Shown piece by piece: positions 17,370-27,300 of a DNA stretch of 64,000 nt. The stretch's first letter is position 1, and the number at the start of each line of letters is the position of its first letter. A program made the position numbers and the translations under genes. This stretch comes from Candidatus Sulfopaludibacter sp. SbA3 (GTDB taxonomy: Bacteria > Acidobacteriota > Terriglobia > Bryobacterales > Bryobacteraceae), in assembly GCA_945893365.1 (NCBI GenBank), contig CAMDED010000022.1, positions 1-64,000 on the forward strand, written 5' to 3'. Below the pieces are notes generated by a model that was not told the DNA's origin, did no database searches, and saw only the letters and a list, made by a program, of their open reading frames with translations.

Positions 17370-17900
17370 AACGCAGAATTGGCCGAGGCGCCGCCCGCCG
17401 GGCCCGTTGTCAATAGCGTCGAAACCGGCAGCCGGACCAACGGTGAAAAACGCTGAGTTTGGGCGCTGTGTACGCCGTGGTTCGTGTTCTACCACATCGC
17501 CCGCAAACGGGGGCGGTGCTGGCGCACGTGCTGGGGGAAGCCTACGCCGGGATTCTCTGTTCGGACCGTTGTCCGACGTACTTGAGTTACCGTCTGGGAC
17601 TGGCGCAGTTCTGCCGGGCGCACTTGGGGCGTTGTCGGGTATCCAGGAAGACGCTCGCGACATGCTTTTCGCCGTCGAGCGGTTGTTTGCTTTGTGGCGC
17701 CGCTTTCGAGGCGAGGCCGGGGAGCGTTTGCTGTTGCGTAAGGAATTTATGAAACAATCGATTCCGGCGAAATGAAGATCTGCGGTCTGGCGAAGCCACT
17801 CATCCGCAAAATCACCTACGGCAACCGCAGCGCCAAGGGCGAAATCGCCTTGGCCCGCCTGCTAACCGCGATCATACGCCCATTGCTCTCCGCCAGCCTC
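17370..17900 (+). pseudogene. IS66-family transposase remnant
   Basis: Pieces of an IS66-type (TnpC) transposase appear in order but in different frames. First comes PPAGPVVNSVETGSRTNGEKR, then an in-frame TGA at 17454-17456 and VWALCTPWFVFYHIARKRG, matching the 'DETGWR-NG--WLW' catalytic region. A second frame then carries VLGEAYAGILCSDR and QFCRAHLGR. A third has MLFAVERLFALWRRFRGEAGERLLLRKEF. A final piece reads LAKPLIRKITYGNRSAKGEIALARLLTAI. The catalytic Asp-Glu at the start reads V-E here. At least one stop, two frameshifts and an internal deletion show the element is dead. I could not identify its terminal inverted repeats. Confidence 0.65.
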
Positions 17901-18158
17901 CAGCCGGAGCCGTCAGCCAGACCCCTCAACCCATCAATGGTCACTATGAAAGTTTGCGCGCCGCGATGCGTAACCTCTTCAAGGAGTTTGGCATTGCTGC
18001 CTGCACATCGTCGCCAACTTATTTTCATCTTTTCGCCTAAGCGACTAAGCCGCTTTCGGCCCTTACCGTGGCCGCCCGGGCAGGGGGCGCGTTAGGCGCC
18101 GAAAGCAACTCCGCTTGCCGCACAGGGTTAGAACCGTATTAACATAGGTCGGTCACTC

Positions 18159-21100
18159 GTGTCTCCCATCTCTCGAAATCGTCTCAATTTCGCGGCTCTT
18201 GGATCTCTCGCATTGTACTTTGCCGCCACCCCGGTAATCCTCGCTCAGGATGTCGGGCAAGGGGCTCCGAACGAATCCATCAGGCAGCGCTTCGTTAACG
18301 CTTACTTCCGCGGGAATTTTCAGCGCCTGGTTTCCTCGCCGAAGGGTGAAGTCAGGCGTCTCGGTTCCACCACAGGCTTGGTGCAGGAGTTCTCCGACGC
18401 CGACCCAACAAAGAACGCTACCTACGCCCTGATTCGCGCCAATTCGTCACCCGTCGTCGTCGAGGGCGTGAATGACGTGCTGCAAATGACCGCCGACATG
18501 TACCCCTTCTTCACGCAACAAGGGGTGAATACCGTCGGCTTCCCGACTAACGATACATCGCCCTGCGCCGCGCCCGCCGGCGCTTCCGGTTGCGGCTACC
18601 AATTCTTCGACAAGACCTACGTCCTCGTCGCCTACAGGTCGAACGGAGCCGCACAGGACTGCGCGATCAAGGATCCCTTCTATTCGAAATGGACCGCGGC
18701 CGGCGGGATCAACACGATCGGCGCCTGTATCGACGCTGAGCGCGCGGTCACCGGCCTTTCGAGCGTAACGGCGAACCAGCAAATCTACCTGAACGGCGCC
18801 ATCTACAGCGTCACGTCCGGCACGCAGACGGGGAGCGCCTTCACTGTTTCCGGAGCGATATACGCATTTTACGGAACAAATGGGGGGCACGAGGCTTTTC
18901 TCGGACTGCCCACGTCGGAGGAAACCAGTGTCGCGGACGGAAAAAGGCGTCAGGCGTTTCAGGGTGGCGCCGTCGAGTACGTTCCTGGGCCGTCACCGGC
19001 GCCCGCGGTGAAATATCCCGTGAGCTCGGTGTCGCTGAGCGGACAGGCGTCGGGCGGCGTCCTGCGCCTGAAACTCGGAGAAACGGCGAACATCGGCGCT
19101 CTGTTGTTCGCGCCGAACGGCACGACCTTGACCGATCGGCAGGTCAGTTGGACGACGACGAACGGCCGCGTGGCCACGGTTCAGCCGGGCGGCTTGACAG
19201 CGGTCGTCCGCGCGGAGGGTGGGGGGACGGCTCTGGTCGCGGCAAGTAGCGAGGGCAAGGTGAGCCCATCGCTGCAGGTCATCGTAACCGCGCCGTGTTG
19301 CCGGATCGGAGAAGGAGCGCCTTCATCCGCGATCGAACAATCCTTCCAGGACGCGGTCGTGCGAAATGGCCTCAACGTTCAATTACCCGCCGCGAATTCC
19401 GTGCGCCGCGCAGGCGCCGGCTACGTGCAGGACCTTCAGTCCGCCGGGGCTCCCACGGAGCGCTATCTTATCGCCAAAGCCGATAAGCTTTCCGCGGCCT
19501 TCGTCCTCAGTGGCGAGCTTCTGCGCCGGTACGATGAGTTGGGCGGACCGGCGGGGAGCCTCGGGCATCCGATCTCGGACGCCACTGCGGCCGGGAGGCA
19601 ACTTTTTGAAAACTCCGTAGCGCTGGCGGGGACGCCCGCGCGCGTTGTGTCCGGAGTGATTCTGGCAAAGTGGGCGAATTTGGGCTATGAAACCGGCGCC
19701 GCGGGCTTGCCCGTCGAGGAAGCGGCCGTTTTCCTGACGTTCAGCTCGACGCCGGGCCTTTCGCAGTCGTTCCGCAATGGCGTGGTGTTTGGAATCTCGG
19801 GTGGAGCGCGTTCAGGACAAGCCTATTTCGTCGCCGGTCCAATCCTCGCTCGCTATCGCGCTCTCGGGGGCGTCAGCGGCGCCTTTGGCGCTCCCGTGAG
19901 TGACGAGTTTGGCATGGAAGGACTACGCCGCCAGAATTTCGAGGGTGGTTACTTCGACTACGTCGCTGGCGCCGCCCTTGCGCAGGCTCACGAAAACGAG
20001 CGCAAACCATCGGTTGCTGCAACCCCTCGCGCGGCGGTGGCCGGTGGACGCGTCCGCGTAGCCGTAAGCGGATTCAGCCTGGGCGCGACCTTACGAGTCT
20101 CAGTGACGGGCCAACCCGATTTTGTCGTCAACACGGCTAACGGCGCCTATTCCTGGGAGTCCTACATTCCACCCAACGCAACCACGGCTTCCGTCACCGT
20201 GAGAGCCGCGGAGGTTGGCGGGTCCGCAACGGCTCAAGTCACCTACCAAATCAGGTCGGTGACCGATAGCCACCCTCGGTTGTCAAGGGTTAGGGGACAC
20301 GAGCAGGTAGGAACACCGGGCTCGCTGTTGCCAAGTCCGCTGCGCGTCCTTCTGCAAGACGACGCAGGTAACCCCATCGCGGGCGCTCAAGTGGTGTTCC
20401 GCGCCGTCTTTGGAACGCCGCTGGCTGCCTCCGCCGTGACGGACGGGAGCGGGCAGGCTGAAACCCTGTTTCGCCTTCCCTCGGATGAGAGAGCCACCTC
20501 GGTGTCTGCCGAATCCGCAGGGCAAGTCATCACGTTTAATGAGCGCTCGGTGGCGGCTTCTTTGCGCGATTTTCCCAGGCTGACACAGGCGGTGGACGGA
20601 ACGCTTGGAAACGGCTCCGCAAGCATCGCCCAAAAAGGCGCACTGCTCGCGGCCACGGCGTCCCTGCTCCGCTACCATCAGAATCGCGCAGAGTTACCCT
20701 CCCCCAATGGCCCCGCCGAAGTTTCGCAGTTGAACGATTATCTAAAGACGTTCTGCACGCTTGACCTGCAAGGCAACAGGCTCTGCGATGGTTTTCTGTC
20801 GAATCCCGCGACCTCCGGCGATCAAATTCTGAATCTATGGCGGGCCGGGGCTTATGCCGGCGGAACCGTCGACATCGCGGTGGAGAATCCATCGGAGGCT
20901 TCCATACGCGACCTGGTTTCGGCGGGAAGTCCTGTTTTGGTCATTTTGTCGCTCTCGCGGGACGGCGTGACGGCGGGTGGTCATGCAGTGGTGGCGATCG
21001 GGGTGGCGGGCGATGGCGGTCTGGTGATTCACGATCCGAATCCTGCTTTCGGCCGCCAAACGCTTGGTGAGTATTTGGGAGGCTTCACGACCGGGTCCAG

Positions 21101-22106
21101 GCAGTGGAGCGGCACGATTGAAAGCGCGCTAAGGCTATTACCTAGAGCGCCCGGCGCAACGGGTTTTCTGCTTTCCGCTCCCTCGCAGGCAGGCGGAACT
21201 CCTCCTGCGCTGTCGTCGAACGCCGGCGCCTGCGGCCAGCCCGTAATGATACAGGATTTGGCAGTTGCGAGCGGCGATGTCCCATCTGTCCCACCGCCTG
21301 TGTCGTTTTTGCTCTACTGTGACGGACTCCAACCTGCTTACCAACTGACGGGTACCGCAGGCTATCCTTTCAGAGTTACGGACCTTTCGGGCGGCGGCGC
21401 CAAACAAGATATACTGTCCATAGAATCAAAGACTTACCGTGTCTCAAGAACCGGGTCTCAGGTAGCCGTCACGGCCCTAGCCACCGCCTTTTCCGCGACC
21501 TCCGTGGTGAACGCGGCTACGTTTGGCACGGGAATTGCTCCAGGAGGGCTAATGGCGATTTTCGGATCGGGATTGGCGGGCGGCGGGACGAACACTTCCG
21601 TGGAGATGAATGGTATACCCGTTCGCATTGTCGCCACCACTCCGTTCCAGCTGAATGCGGAGGTTCCCGCGGATTTGGCCGCTGGTGCGTATTCATTGCG
21701 GATACGTTCGGCATTCGGCGCGGCTGAGCAGCAGGTGAGCGTGAGTGAATCGGCTCCCGGCATCTTCGTGATCGACAGTTCCGGCCGCGGAGCGGTTGTG
21801 AACCAGGATGGCAATATCAATTCGCCGGCAGCCGTGGCGAGGCGCGGCCAGACGGTGGTAATCTATGGGACGGGTTTTGGAGCGGTCAACCGGCAGGGTA
21901 ACCTCTCGGTGGCTCGTAACCGCGTGACCGCGCTGCTGAACGGGCAGGAGCTCCCGGTGTCGTTTGCCGGTCTCGCGCCTGGGTTTATCGGGCTCTATCA
22001 GGTGAATCTGGCGCTGCCGCAGACCGTGCCTCCGGGCCTCGATTTGCCGCTCGCCCTCCGTCAGTCCGGGGTGGACAGCAATACCGTCCCGGTGTCGGTT
22101 CAGTGA
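18159..22106 (+). CDS. Giant secreted LGFP/C39-like/TIGR03437 protein
   Basis: A 1315-residue exported protein starting at GTG with a signal peptide ending near VILAQ. LGFP-type repeats, each with a G-x-L/F-G-x-P core, occur about residues 230-280 and 385-620. A bacterial Ig-like domain is near 287-375 and a Big_1-like domain near 719-800. Residues 804-985 resemble a papain-like C39 peptidase: His942 (GGHAVVAIG) and Asp959 (HDPNP) are present, but the expected cysteine after QKG is Ala828, so it is probably inactive. The end (1116-1315, VVNAATFGTGIAPGGLMAIFG onward) is a TIGR03437 domain. LGFP repeats are linked to cell-surface association in other bacteria. I infer a surface adhesin or binding protein. 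Confidence 0.82.
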   Translation: MSPISRNRLNFAALGSLALYFAATPVILAQDVGQGAPNESIRQRFVNAYFRGNFQRLVSSPKGEVRRLGSTTGLVQEFSDADPTKNATYALIRANSSPVVVEGVNDVLQMTADMYPFFTQQGVNTVGFPTNDTSPCAAPAGASGCGYQFFDKTYVLVAYRSNGAAQDCAIKDPFYSKWTAAGGINTIGACIDAERAVTGLSSVTANQQIYLNGAIYSVTSGTQTGSAFTVSGAIYAFYGTNGGHEAFLGLPTSEETSVADGKRRQAFQGGAVEYVPGPSPAPAVKYPVSSVSLSGQASGGVLRLKLGETANIGALLFAPNGTTLTDRQVSWTTTNGRVATVQPGGLTAVVRAEGGGTALVAASSEGKVSPSLQVIVTAPCCRIGEGAPSSAIEQSFQDAVVRNGLNVQLPAANSVRRAGAGYVQDLQSAGAPTERYLIAKADKLSAAFVLSGELLRRYDELGGPAGSLGHPISDATAAGRQLFENSVALAGTPARVVSGVILAKWANLGYETGAAGLPVEEAAVFLTFSSTPGLSQSFRNGVVFGISGGARSGQAYFVAGPILARYRALGGVSGAFGAPVSDEFGMEGLRRQNFEGGYFDYVAGAALAQAHENERKPSVAATPRAAVAGGRVRVAVSGFSLGATLRVSVTGQPDFVVNTANGAYSWESYIPPNATTASVTVRAAEVGGSATAQVTYQIRSVTDSHPRLSRVRGHEQVGTPGSLLPSPLRVLLQDDAGNPIAGAQVVFRAVFGTPLAASAVTDGSGQAETLFRLPSDERATSVSAESAGQVITFNERSVAASLRDFPRLTQAVDGTLGNGSASIAQKGALLAATASLLRYHQNRAELPSPNGPAEVSQLNDYLKTFCTLDLQGNRLCDGFLSNPATSGDQILNLWRAGAYAGGTVDIAVENPSEASIRDLVSAGSPVLVILSLSRDGVTAGGHAVVAIGVAGDGGLVIHDPNPAFGRQTLGEYLGGFTTGSRQWSGTIESALRLLPRAPGATGFLLSAPSQAGGTPPALSSNAGACGQPVMIQDLAVASGDVPSVPPPVSFLLYCDGLQPAYQLTGTAGYPFRVTDLSGGGAKQDILSIESKTYRVSRTGSQVAVTALATAFSATSVVNAATFGTGIAPGGLMAIFGSGLAGGGTNTSVEMNGIPVRIVATTPFQLNAEVPADLAAGAYSLRIRSAFGAAEQQVSVSESAPGIFVIDSSGRGAVVNQDGNINSPAAVARRGQTVVIYGTGFGAVNRQGNLSVARNRVTALLNGQELPVSFAGLAPGFIGLYQVNLALPQTVPPGLDLPLALRQSGVDSNTVPVSVQ

Positions 22107-22113
22107 AAAAACA

Positions 22114-22142
22114 TTGACGTGGCCGGGATTTGATGTTGTAAT
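22114..22142 (+). promoter_or_regulatory. Sigma70-type promoter of leader/571-aa gene
   Basis: TTGACG at 22114-22119 and TGTAAT at 22137-22142 are separated by exactly 17 bases, the optimal spacing. Each box matches consensus at five of six positions. It begins eight bases after the previous stop codon. Transcription would start near 22149, giving a 5' leader of about 370 bases. Confidence 0.65.
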
Positions 22143-22148
22143 AGGAGA

Positions 22149-22517
22149 TTCAAGCCTGAGGTAGTACGTCTCGGGTGGGTGCGACCTAAAGAGGTCGACT
22201 TGACATGGGTTCGTTCCATGAGCTATCGATTATCTGAACCGCGCCGCTGGCGCGACATCGGACTCGCGCTGTTGTGCGTGCAATTTTGCGCTTCACTCCC
22301 GCGAGCATGAAGAGCAGTTGAGGCAGGAACGAGAAGTTAAAACACAAGAACTCGCAGGTGCAGTTTGCAACGCCCCGCCGGTCCACTTGAGGACGGCGGG
22401 CTCTCCGCCCGACACGGAGAAGTTCCCTGGTATACAAGGTTTTCGAAGTAGTCTGAGGCTCAGGTGAAAGAGAACTTCGACCGATTTCAATTTTCGCAAA
22501 TTAACAAGGAGAAACAA
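22149..22517 (+). ncRNA. Candidate structured 5' leader RNA
   Basis: The stretch between the promoter and the next start codon is unusually rich in hairpins. CCTGAG/CTCGGG is near 22154-22175. CGACCT-AAAG-AGGTCG is at 22182-22197 and CATGG/CCATG at 22204-22220. CGCGCC-GCT-GGCGCG is at 22240-22254. A nine-pair hairpin with one bulged base is at 22375-22399, and its 3' arm GGCGG can also pair with CCGCC at 22405-22409. It matches no riboswitch class I can recognise. It may be a long regulatory leader or a separate small RNA. GC-rich DNA makes some hairpins expected by chance. Confidence 0.4.
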
Positions 22518-24233
22518 ATGGCAGCTTTTCGCAAAGTGTTTTTAGCGCTAGTTGTGGTTGCCCTCGCGGCAGCGACGGCCAGTGCGCAGGTAATTTGTAC
22601 CGGTGGCGCCTCACCTAAGATCGTACGCACGGAAGGTCTTACGGAACTGCTGGGCGACATCGTCCTCAGCTGTAACATTACCGCCGGTACCCCGGCTTCG
22701 TCGTTCAACATTCAGGTCACCCTGAACACGAACGCCACGTCCCCGTTCGGCGGCACTGGAGATCCGCAGGTTGATGCGGTGCTCGTGGTGACTCAAGCTC
22801 TCGCGACCCCTATACGCGGCATCAAGGCTTCGGATACGACGGTCTCGTTCCTCAGTGTGCCGATCGCGGCATCCCCGCTAGCCTCGACCGCGACGATCCA
22901 GATCAGTAACCTTCGCGGTAACGCAAGTGGCCTTGCTGTCGGTTCGGCGATCACCGCCTTCGTGTCCTCAAGCGGTGGCGGTGCCACTACTCTGACCATA
23001 TCCAATAATACGTTCACGGTCGGCTCGACGAGCAGCAGCGTCACCTTCCGGGCTCGGAATACCATCAATGATACGACGCAGGCCTTCACTGGTTTGCAGT
23101 GTGCCGCTACCAACGGCGACCTGTTTAGCGACGCAACGAAGACTAACCAAACGCTGAGCGGGAACCTTCAATTCCAGGAACAGCAGCAGTCTGCGTTCAA
23201 GACGGCGGCTGATGAAGTGGGTAACTATACCGCCGCCGGCTTCGGTGCCGTAACGAACGGTACGCGTTTGAAAGCCACCTTTAACAATGTTCCCGCGAAC
23301 GTGGCTCTGTTTGTCACAACCCGCGACGTTGAGAACGGCACCACGGCGTTTGCCGCGGCCGCGAAGGCAGTTCTTGTCGGCGCGGATTCGACAGGTGCGG
23401 GAGGAACGGCCACAGCTTACACTGAAGTCGATGCCGGTTGCTTGGCGCTCACCGCGGCTTGCGGTCCGGCGGGCAGCGGCGGTGACGCCAGGGTCTCCTC
23501 GACGGTCCTCCGGCGCTATAGAATCCAGCAGTTGACTGTCAGCAATGGCAGTGCGACGGCTGTGTGGGAAATCGTCTCCACCAATGCGAATGCGGCCGAG
23601 GACATCAGCTTCGGTTTCGCTACGGCGTTCAAGGCTGGTCAGCCGGCTTTGGGCACGGCGACGGTTAATGGCGGCTTGGCGCCGATAAGCACCGTCAAGT
23701 TGCCTGCCGTTCTTAGCACTCCTCCGGCAGGACAGCCGGTTCCGCGGTTCGCCGATACGTCTTCGGCGACCAACGTCTTCACCCTCAACCCCTGCGCCAC
23801 GAACCTGCTGTTCCCGTACGTGACGAATCAGGCTGGCTTCGACACCGGTTTGGTGGTCTCGAATACATCGAGCGATCCTTTCGGCACGTCCGGCCAGGCA
23901 GGTACCTGCACGCTGAACTACTACGGCGCAACCACGGGTGGCGGCGCGGCTCCTGCCGCGGTGACCACGCAGTCCGTGCCGGCCGGTGGCCAGCTGGTTT
24001 GGACACTGTCTTCGGGTGGCAATCTGGGCGCAACGGCAACACCGGGCTTCCAGGGCTACGTGATCGCACAGTGCCAGTTCCGCTTCGGTCACGGCTTCGC
24101 GTTTGTTAGCGATGTCGGGGCGCGTAATCTGGCCATGGGTTACCTCCCGCTAGTTATGGACGGGGATGGTATAGCCACAAGTCTTGGCGCGAAACGCGAC
24201 ACCAAGACCAATGGTGAGATCTTCGGGAACTAA
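22518..24233 (+). CDS. Secreted protein of unknown function
   Basis: A 571-residue exported protein. The signal peptide (AAFRKVFLALVVVALAAATASAQ) ends at about residue 24. The rest is Ala/Thr/Gly/Ser-rich beta-strand sequence with few charged residues, like surface or extracellular structural proteins. The last 140 residues (NLLFPYVTNQAGFDTGLVVSNTS.., then FAFVSDVGARNLAMGYLPLVM) look like a compact domain of a type I recall from Solibacter proteins, with no assigned function. The ATG at 22518 follows AAGGAG at good spacing. A long structured leader precedes it and a strong intrinsic terminator follows, so it is a one-gene transcript and possibly highly expressed. Confidence 0.78.
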   Translation: MAAFRKVFLALVVVALAAATASAQVICTGGASPKIVRTEGLTELLGDIVLSCNITAGTPASSFNIQVTLNTNATSPFGGTGDPQVDAVLVVTQALATPIRGIKASDTTVSFLSVPIAASPLASTATIQISNLRGNASGLAVGSAITAFVSSSGGGATTLTISNNTFTVGSTSSSVTFRARNTINDTTQAFTGLQCAATNGDLFSDATKTNQTLSGNLQFQEQQQSAFKTAADEVGNYTAAGFGAVTNGTRLKATFNNVPANVALFVTTRDVENGTTAFAAAAKAVLVGADSTGAGGTATAYTEVDAGCLALTAACGPAGSGGDARVSSTVLRRYRIQQLTVSNGSATAVWEIVSTNANAAEDISFGFATAFKAGQPALGTATVNGGLAPISTVKLPAVLSTPPAGQPVPRFADTSSATNVFTLNPCATNLLFPYVTNQAGFDTGLVVSNTSSDPFGTSGQAGTCTLNYYGATTGGGAAPAAVTTQSVPAGGQLVWTLSSGGNLGATATPGFQGYVIAQCQFRFGHGFAFVSDVGARNLAMGYLPLVMDGDGIATSLGAKRDTKTNGEIFGN

Positions 24234-24252
24234 GCGACACTTGCAGTTTGAG

Positions 24253-24287
24253 ATGGAGGGGAGAGCAATCTCCCCTCCATTTTTTTT
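24253..24287 (+). terminator. Strong intrinsic terminator
   Basis: ATGGAGGGGAGA and TCTCCCCTCCAT form a perfect 12-base-pair stem with a GCAA tetraloop, followed at once by eight T residues (24280-24287). It lies 20 bases after the stop of the 571-residue secreted protein gene. This is the clearest Rho-independent terminator in the window. Confidence 0.96.
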
Positions 24288-24312
24288 GCCCGCGCCCGCC
24301 GGCGCGAGAACC

Positions 24313-24353
24313 TTATCCAGCCAGCTATTGAATGCTAAAATCGGAATATTCCG
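24313..24353 (+). promoter_or_regulatory. Candidate promoter with palindromic operator
   Basis: TTATCC (24313-24318) and TAAAAT (24336-24341) are spaced by 17 bases and could be -35 and -10 boxes, the former weak. Directly downstream lies a perfect 12-base palindrome, CGGAATATTCCG (24342-24353), over the expected transcription start, where a dimeric repressor could bind. It would serve the two tandem propeller-protein genes. Confidence 0.4.
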
Positions 24354-24393
24354 GGAAACGGTTCCGACCCTGTTAACACTTGTCGAGGTCGCC

Positions 24394-27300
24394 ATGAAAA
24401 CAAAAACGCTTGCACTGTGGTCTCTTCTCTGCCTCTTTGCATATACACCAGCGTCGGAAGCGCGAAATGTCTTTGTTCTCCCCGGAGGTTCCGGCGCCGC
24501 CATCACGACTTTCACGGGCGAACCCTTCGTCGCGTCCGGAACCATCGCCGCCGCACCCACGACCTTTCGAGTGTTGGCGCATCCCGCGGGCACGAAGTAC
24601 TATGTGCTTTCGAAGGCCGACACAGACACTGTTTTGGTCATGGACGCGACCCTCGGCAGCGTCCTGCGCCGGATCAGTATTACAGGCGGAGCAACCGCCG
24701 CTACTTTGACGCCGGACGGGCGCCGTCTCGTAGTAGTCGGATCCGTCGTTTCAGTCATAGACACGACGACCGACCTGCGCTTGACCTTCCCCACGATCGA
24801 CGTCGGTATCAATCCGATCGACGTCGCGGTGAGTCACGATTCCAGCCGCGCCTTCATCCTTAGCAGCGCATCGAATCGCGTGACTACCATCGATTTGTTC
24901 GGCAACGTACAGCTTGGGCTCACAGTGGCAGTCCCAGGCGTCTCCACCGGCATCACCCGGGGTCCAAACGATTTGCTTTATGTGAGCGCGCAAAACAGAA
25001 TCTTCGAAATCGATGGACGGACGCAAAGCATCCGAAATGAGATCCCCTTAAACGAGAGCCCGGGCAAAATAGCCTTTACGCCAGACGGCACGCGGGGAAT
25101 AGCCCTCAACTCAACATCGGTGACAGGCTCGGTTCTAGTTATATTCGATACGGCCACCCGTACCGTGACACGGCTTACCAATGCGCAACTGCCCTCCGTG
25201 ACTCTAGAGAAGCTTGTCGTGGCTGGAAACAACCGTGCGCTGGGCATCTCGGCGGGATCCCGGACCCTTTACGACATCGGACTGAATCCGACTAGTGGCT
25301 CCCTCGCGACCCTTGGGGTGATCGGCGGCTTTGTCTCGGTTGCCGATGTCGCGGTGTCGGGCGAGCTCCCGGCCACTTCAAACGGTGTCGCGAAGTTCGC
25401 ATACATCGCAACCGCCTCGACCTTGACGAGAGTCGATCTGACGACGAACGCCCCGAGCGGGCAATTTGCCTTGACCCCGCCACCAGGCGGCGTCGCTTTC
25501 GCCGGGCCCGCCTCCACTGCGGCGCCGTCCGGTTTCGCCCAATTTAACGCCAATCAAACGTTCACCGTGCTGCAAGGCCCTTTGCCTTTGGCGCTCCGCG
25601 TGTTGGACGCGAATAACCTGCCGCTAATCAATGTGCCGGTGTCCTTCAGTTCGTCCTCACCCGGCCTCGTCATCCAAGGACAGACCGCGACTACGAACGG
25701 AGAGGGCATTGCTTCCACCACAGTCCTCGTGTCATCCACCACCGGTTCGGGAATCGTCACGGCGACCATTGGCGCCGGAAATTTGATTGCAACTTTCTCG
25801 CTCTTGATAGCCGGAGGGGGCGCCGCGGGAGTCCCTACCACTATCGAGAGCGTGGGCGGTAACGGCCAAGTGGTGCTTCAGAACGGCGGCAAGACCAACT
25901 TTCCGATCAGCATTCTACTCCGGGACGGCAATGGGACCCCTGTCCCGAACAGTCCGGTTACCTGGACACTGCAGGGTACCGGCACCGGAACACTGTCCGA
26001 CGCCCAGCTCCAGACCGACGCAAATGGCGTCGCGACCACCTACTTCATAGGGGGCGCGCTGACCGGTGGCGTTTCATCGTCGCAGCGCGCCATTATCGTT
26101 GGAAACGCCACCTTGGGCAAGACTTTGTACGTCACAACCAGCAGCACCTTGCCCGCTGTCACCTTCCTGGCGCCGGCGGGCGACAACCCGAGAATCGTCG
26201 CGCAGGCCGGACAGACGATCAGCGGCGCCGTTCAGATCCGCCTGAACCAGTTTGTGGGCAACGTAGGAGTGCGAGCAACGGCCAATGTCGCTCTTGCCGC
26301 CACGGAACCATCTGCCAACTGCACCGCCGAGGCGGGAACTGTATTAAGCGACTTTGCCGGAATCGCAATCTGCGACCTGAAAATCGGGCCTCGCACCGGC
26401 GAGACTGATCTGACCGTGAACGTAGGCGGGTACTCCGAGACGACGATACCCCTGGTCGTGAATCCAGGTCCTCCAGGCGCGTTGCGCGTCATTCAGGGCA
26501 GCAATCAGGCTGGCTTTACGGGTCAACCACTGCCTTTGGCTTTGGTTGCGGAAGTCACGGACGCTGTCGGGAACCCCTTAACCGGAGCGGCCGTCGAATG
26601 GGAGGTTGTGACGCCAGGGACTATCACCCTGTCGAACGTATTTAACCGGAGCAGCCAGGGAGGGAGGGTTTCCGCGCTGGCTACACTGGGGAACACAGGC
26701 GGTACCTATCAGGTGCGCGTCAAAATCGGGACGACGGCAACCGCGACCTTCAATCTAACCGTCAACATTCCTTTCGCCACACTCGTGAAGGGCGGCGGCG
26801 ATTCACAATCGGCGGCACTCAATCAACCGTTCGCGTCTCCCGTAACCGTTCAGGTCAGTGACAGTACCGGTCGCCCCGTCCCGGGCGTACCGGTGGCATT
26901 CAACGTGGCCTCCGGATCGGGGTCCGTCGTGACCAGTCCATCCGTTTCCGATGCCCAGGGCCGTGCATCAACTCTGGTCAGAGCCGGCGCCACCGCCGGG
27001 CCGCTGACCATCATTGCTACATCCGGCTCTCTTTCAGTGACGTTTGATCTGACCGTTCTACCGCCCGGACCGAGTCTCACGGCATCAAGTTTCGCCAGCG
27101 CAACAAGCGGAGCAGCGGGCGTCACACCGGGAGGACTCGTCACCATCACCGGTCGCGGCCTCGCCACCGACCTCCAAGGCACGGTCAACGCAAATCCATT
27201 GCTGGGTCCGGGCTTCTCAACCCTCGCCGGCCTTAGTGTAAGCTTCAATGGAACGCCCGCACCCATATTTTCCATAACCAACCTCAACGGTGTGGAATCC

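Larger units (their letters stand above)
17186..18158. other. Gene-poor gap with terminator and IS relic
   Basis: This 973-base stretch between the PEP-CTERM gene and the 1315-residue surface protein has no intact gene. It holds the terminator-like hairpin and the decayed IS66-type transposase listed separately. From about 17910 to 18158 I see nothing recognisable. Confidence 0.6.

Noticed and set aside
22186-22437. 83-residue minus-strand frame in the leader region
   Set aside because: No motif and Cys/Arg-rich; the same bases are better explained as hairpins of a leader RNA on the plus strand.
22968-24092. 374-residue minus-strand frame
   Set aside because: Antisense to the secreted-protein gene, with shadow-like Arg-rich composition.
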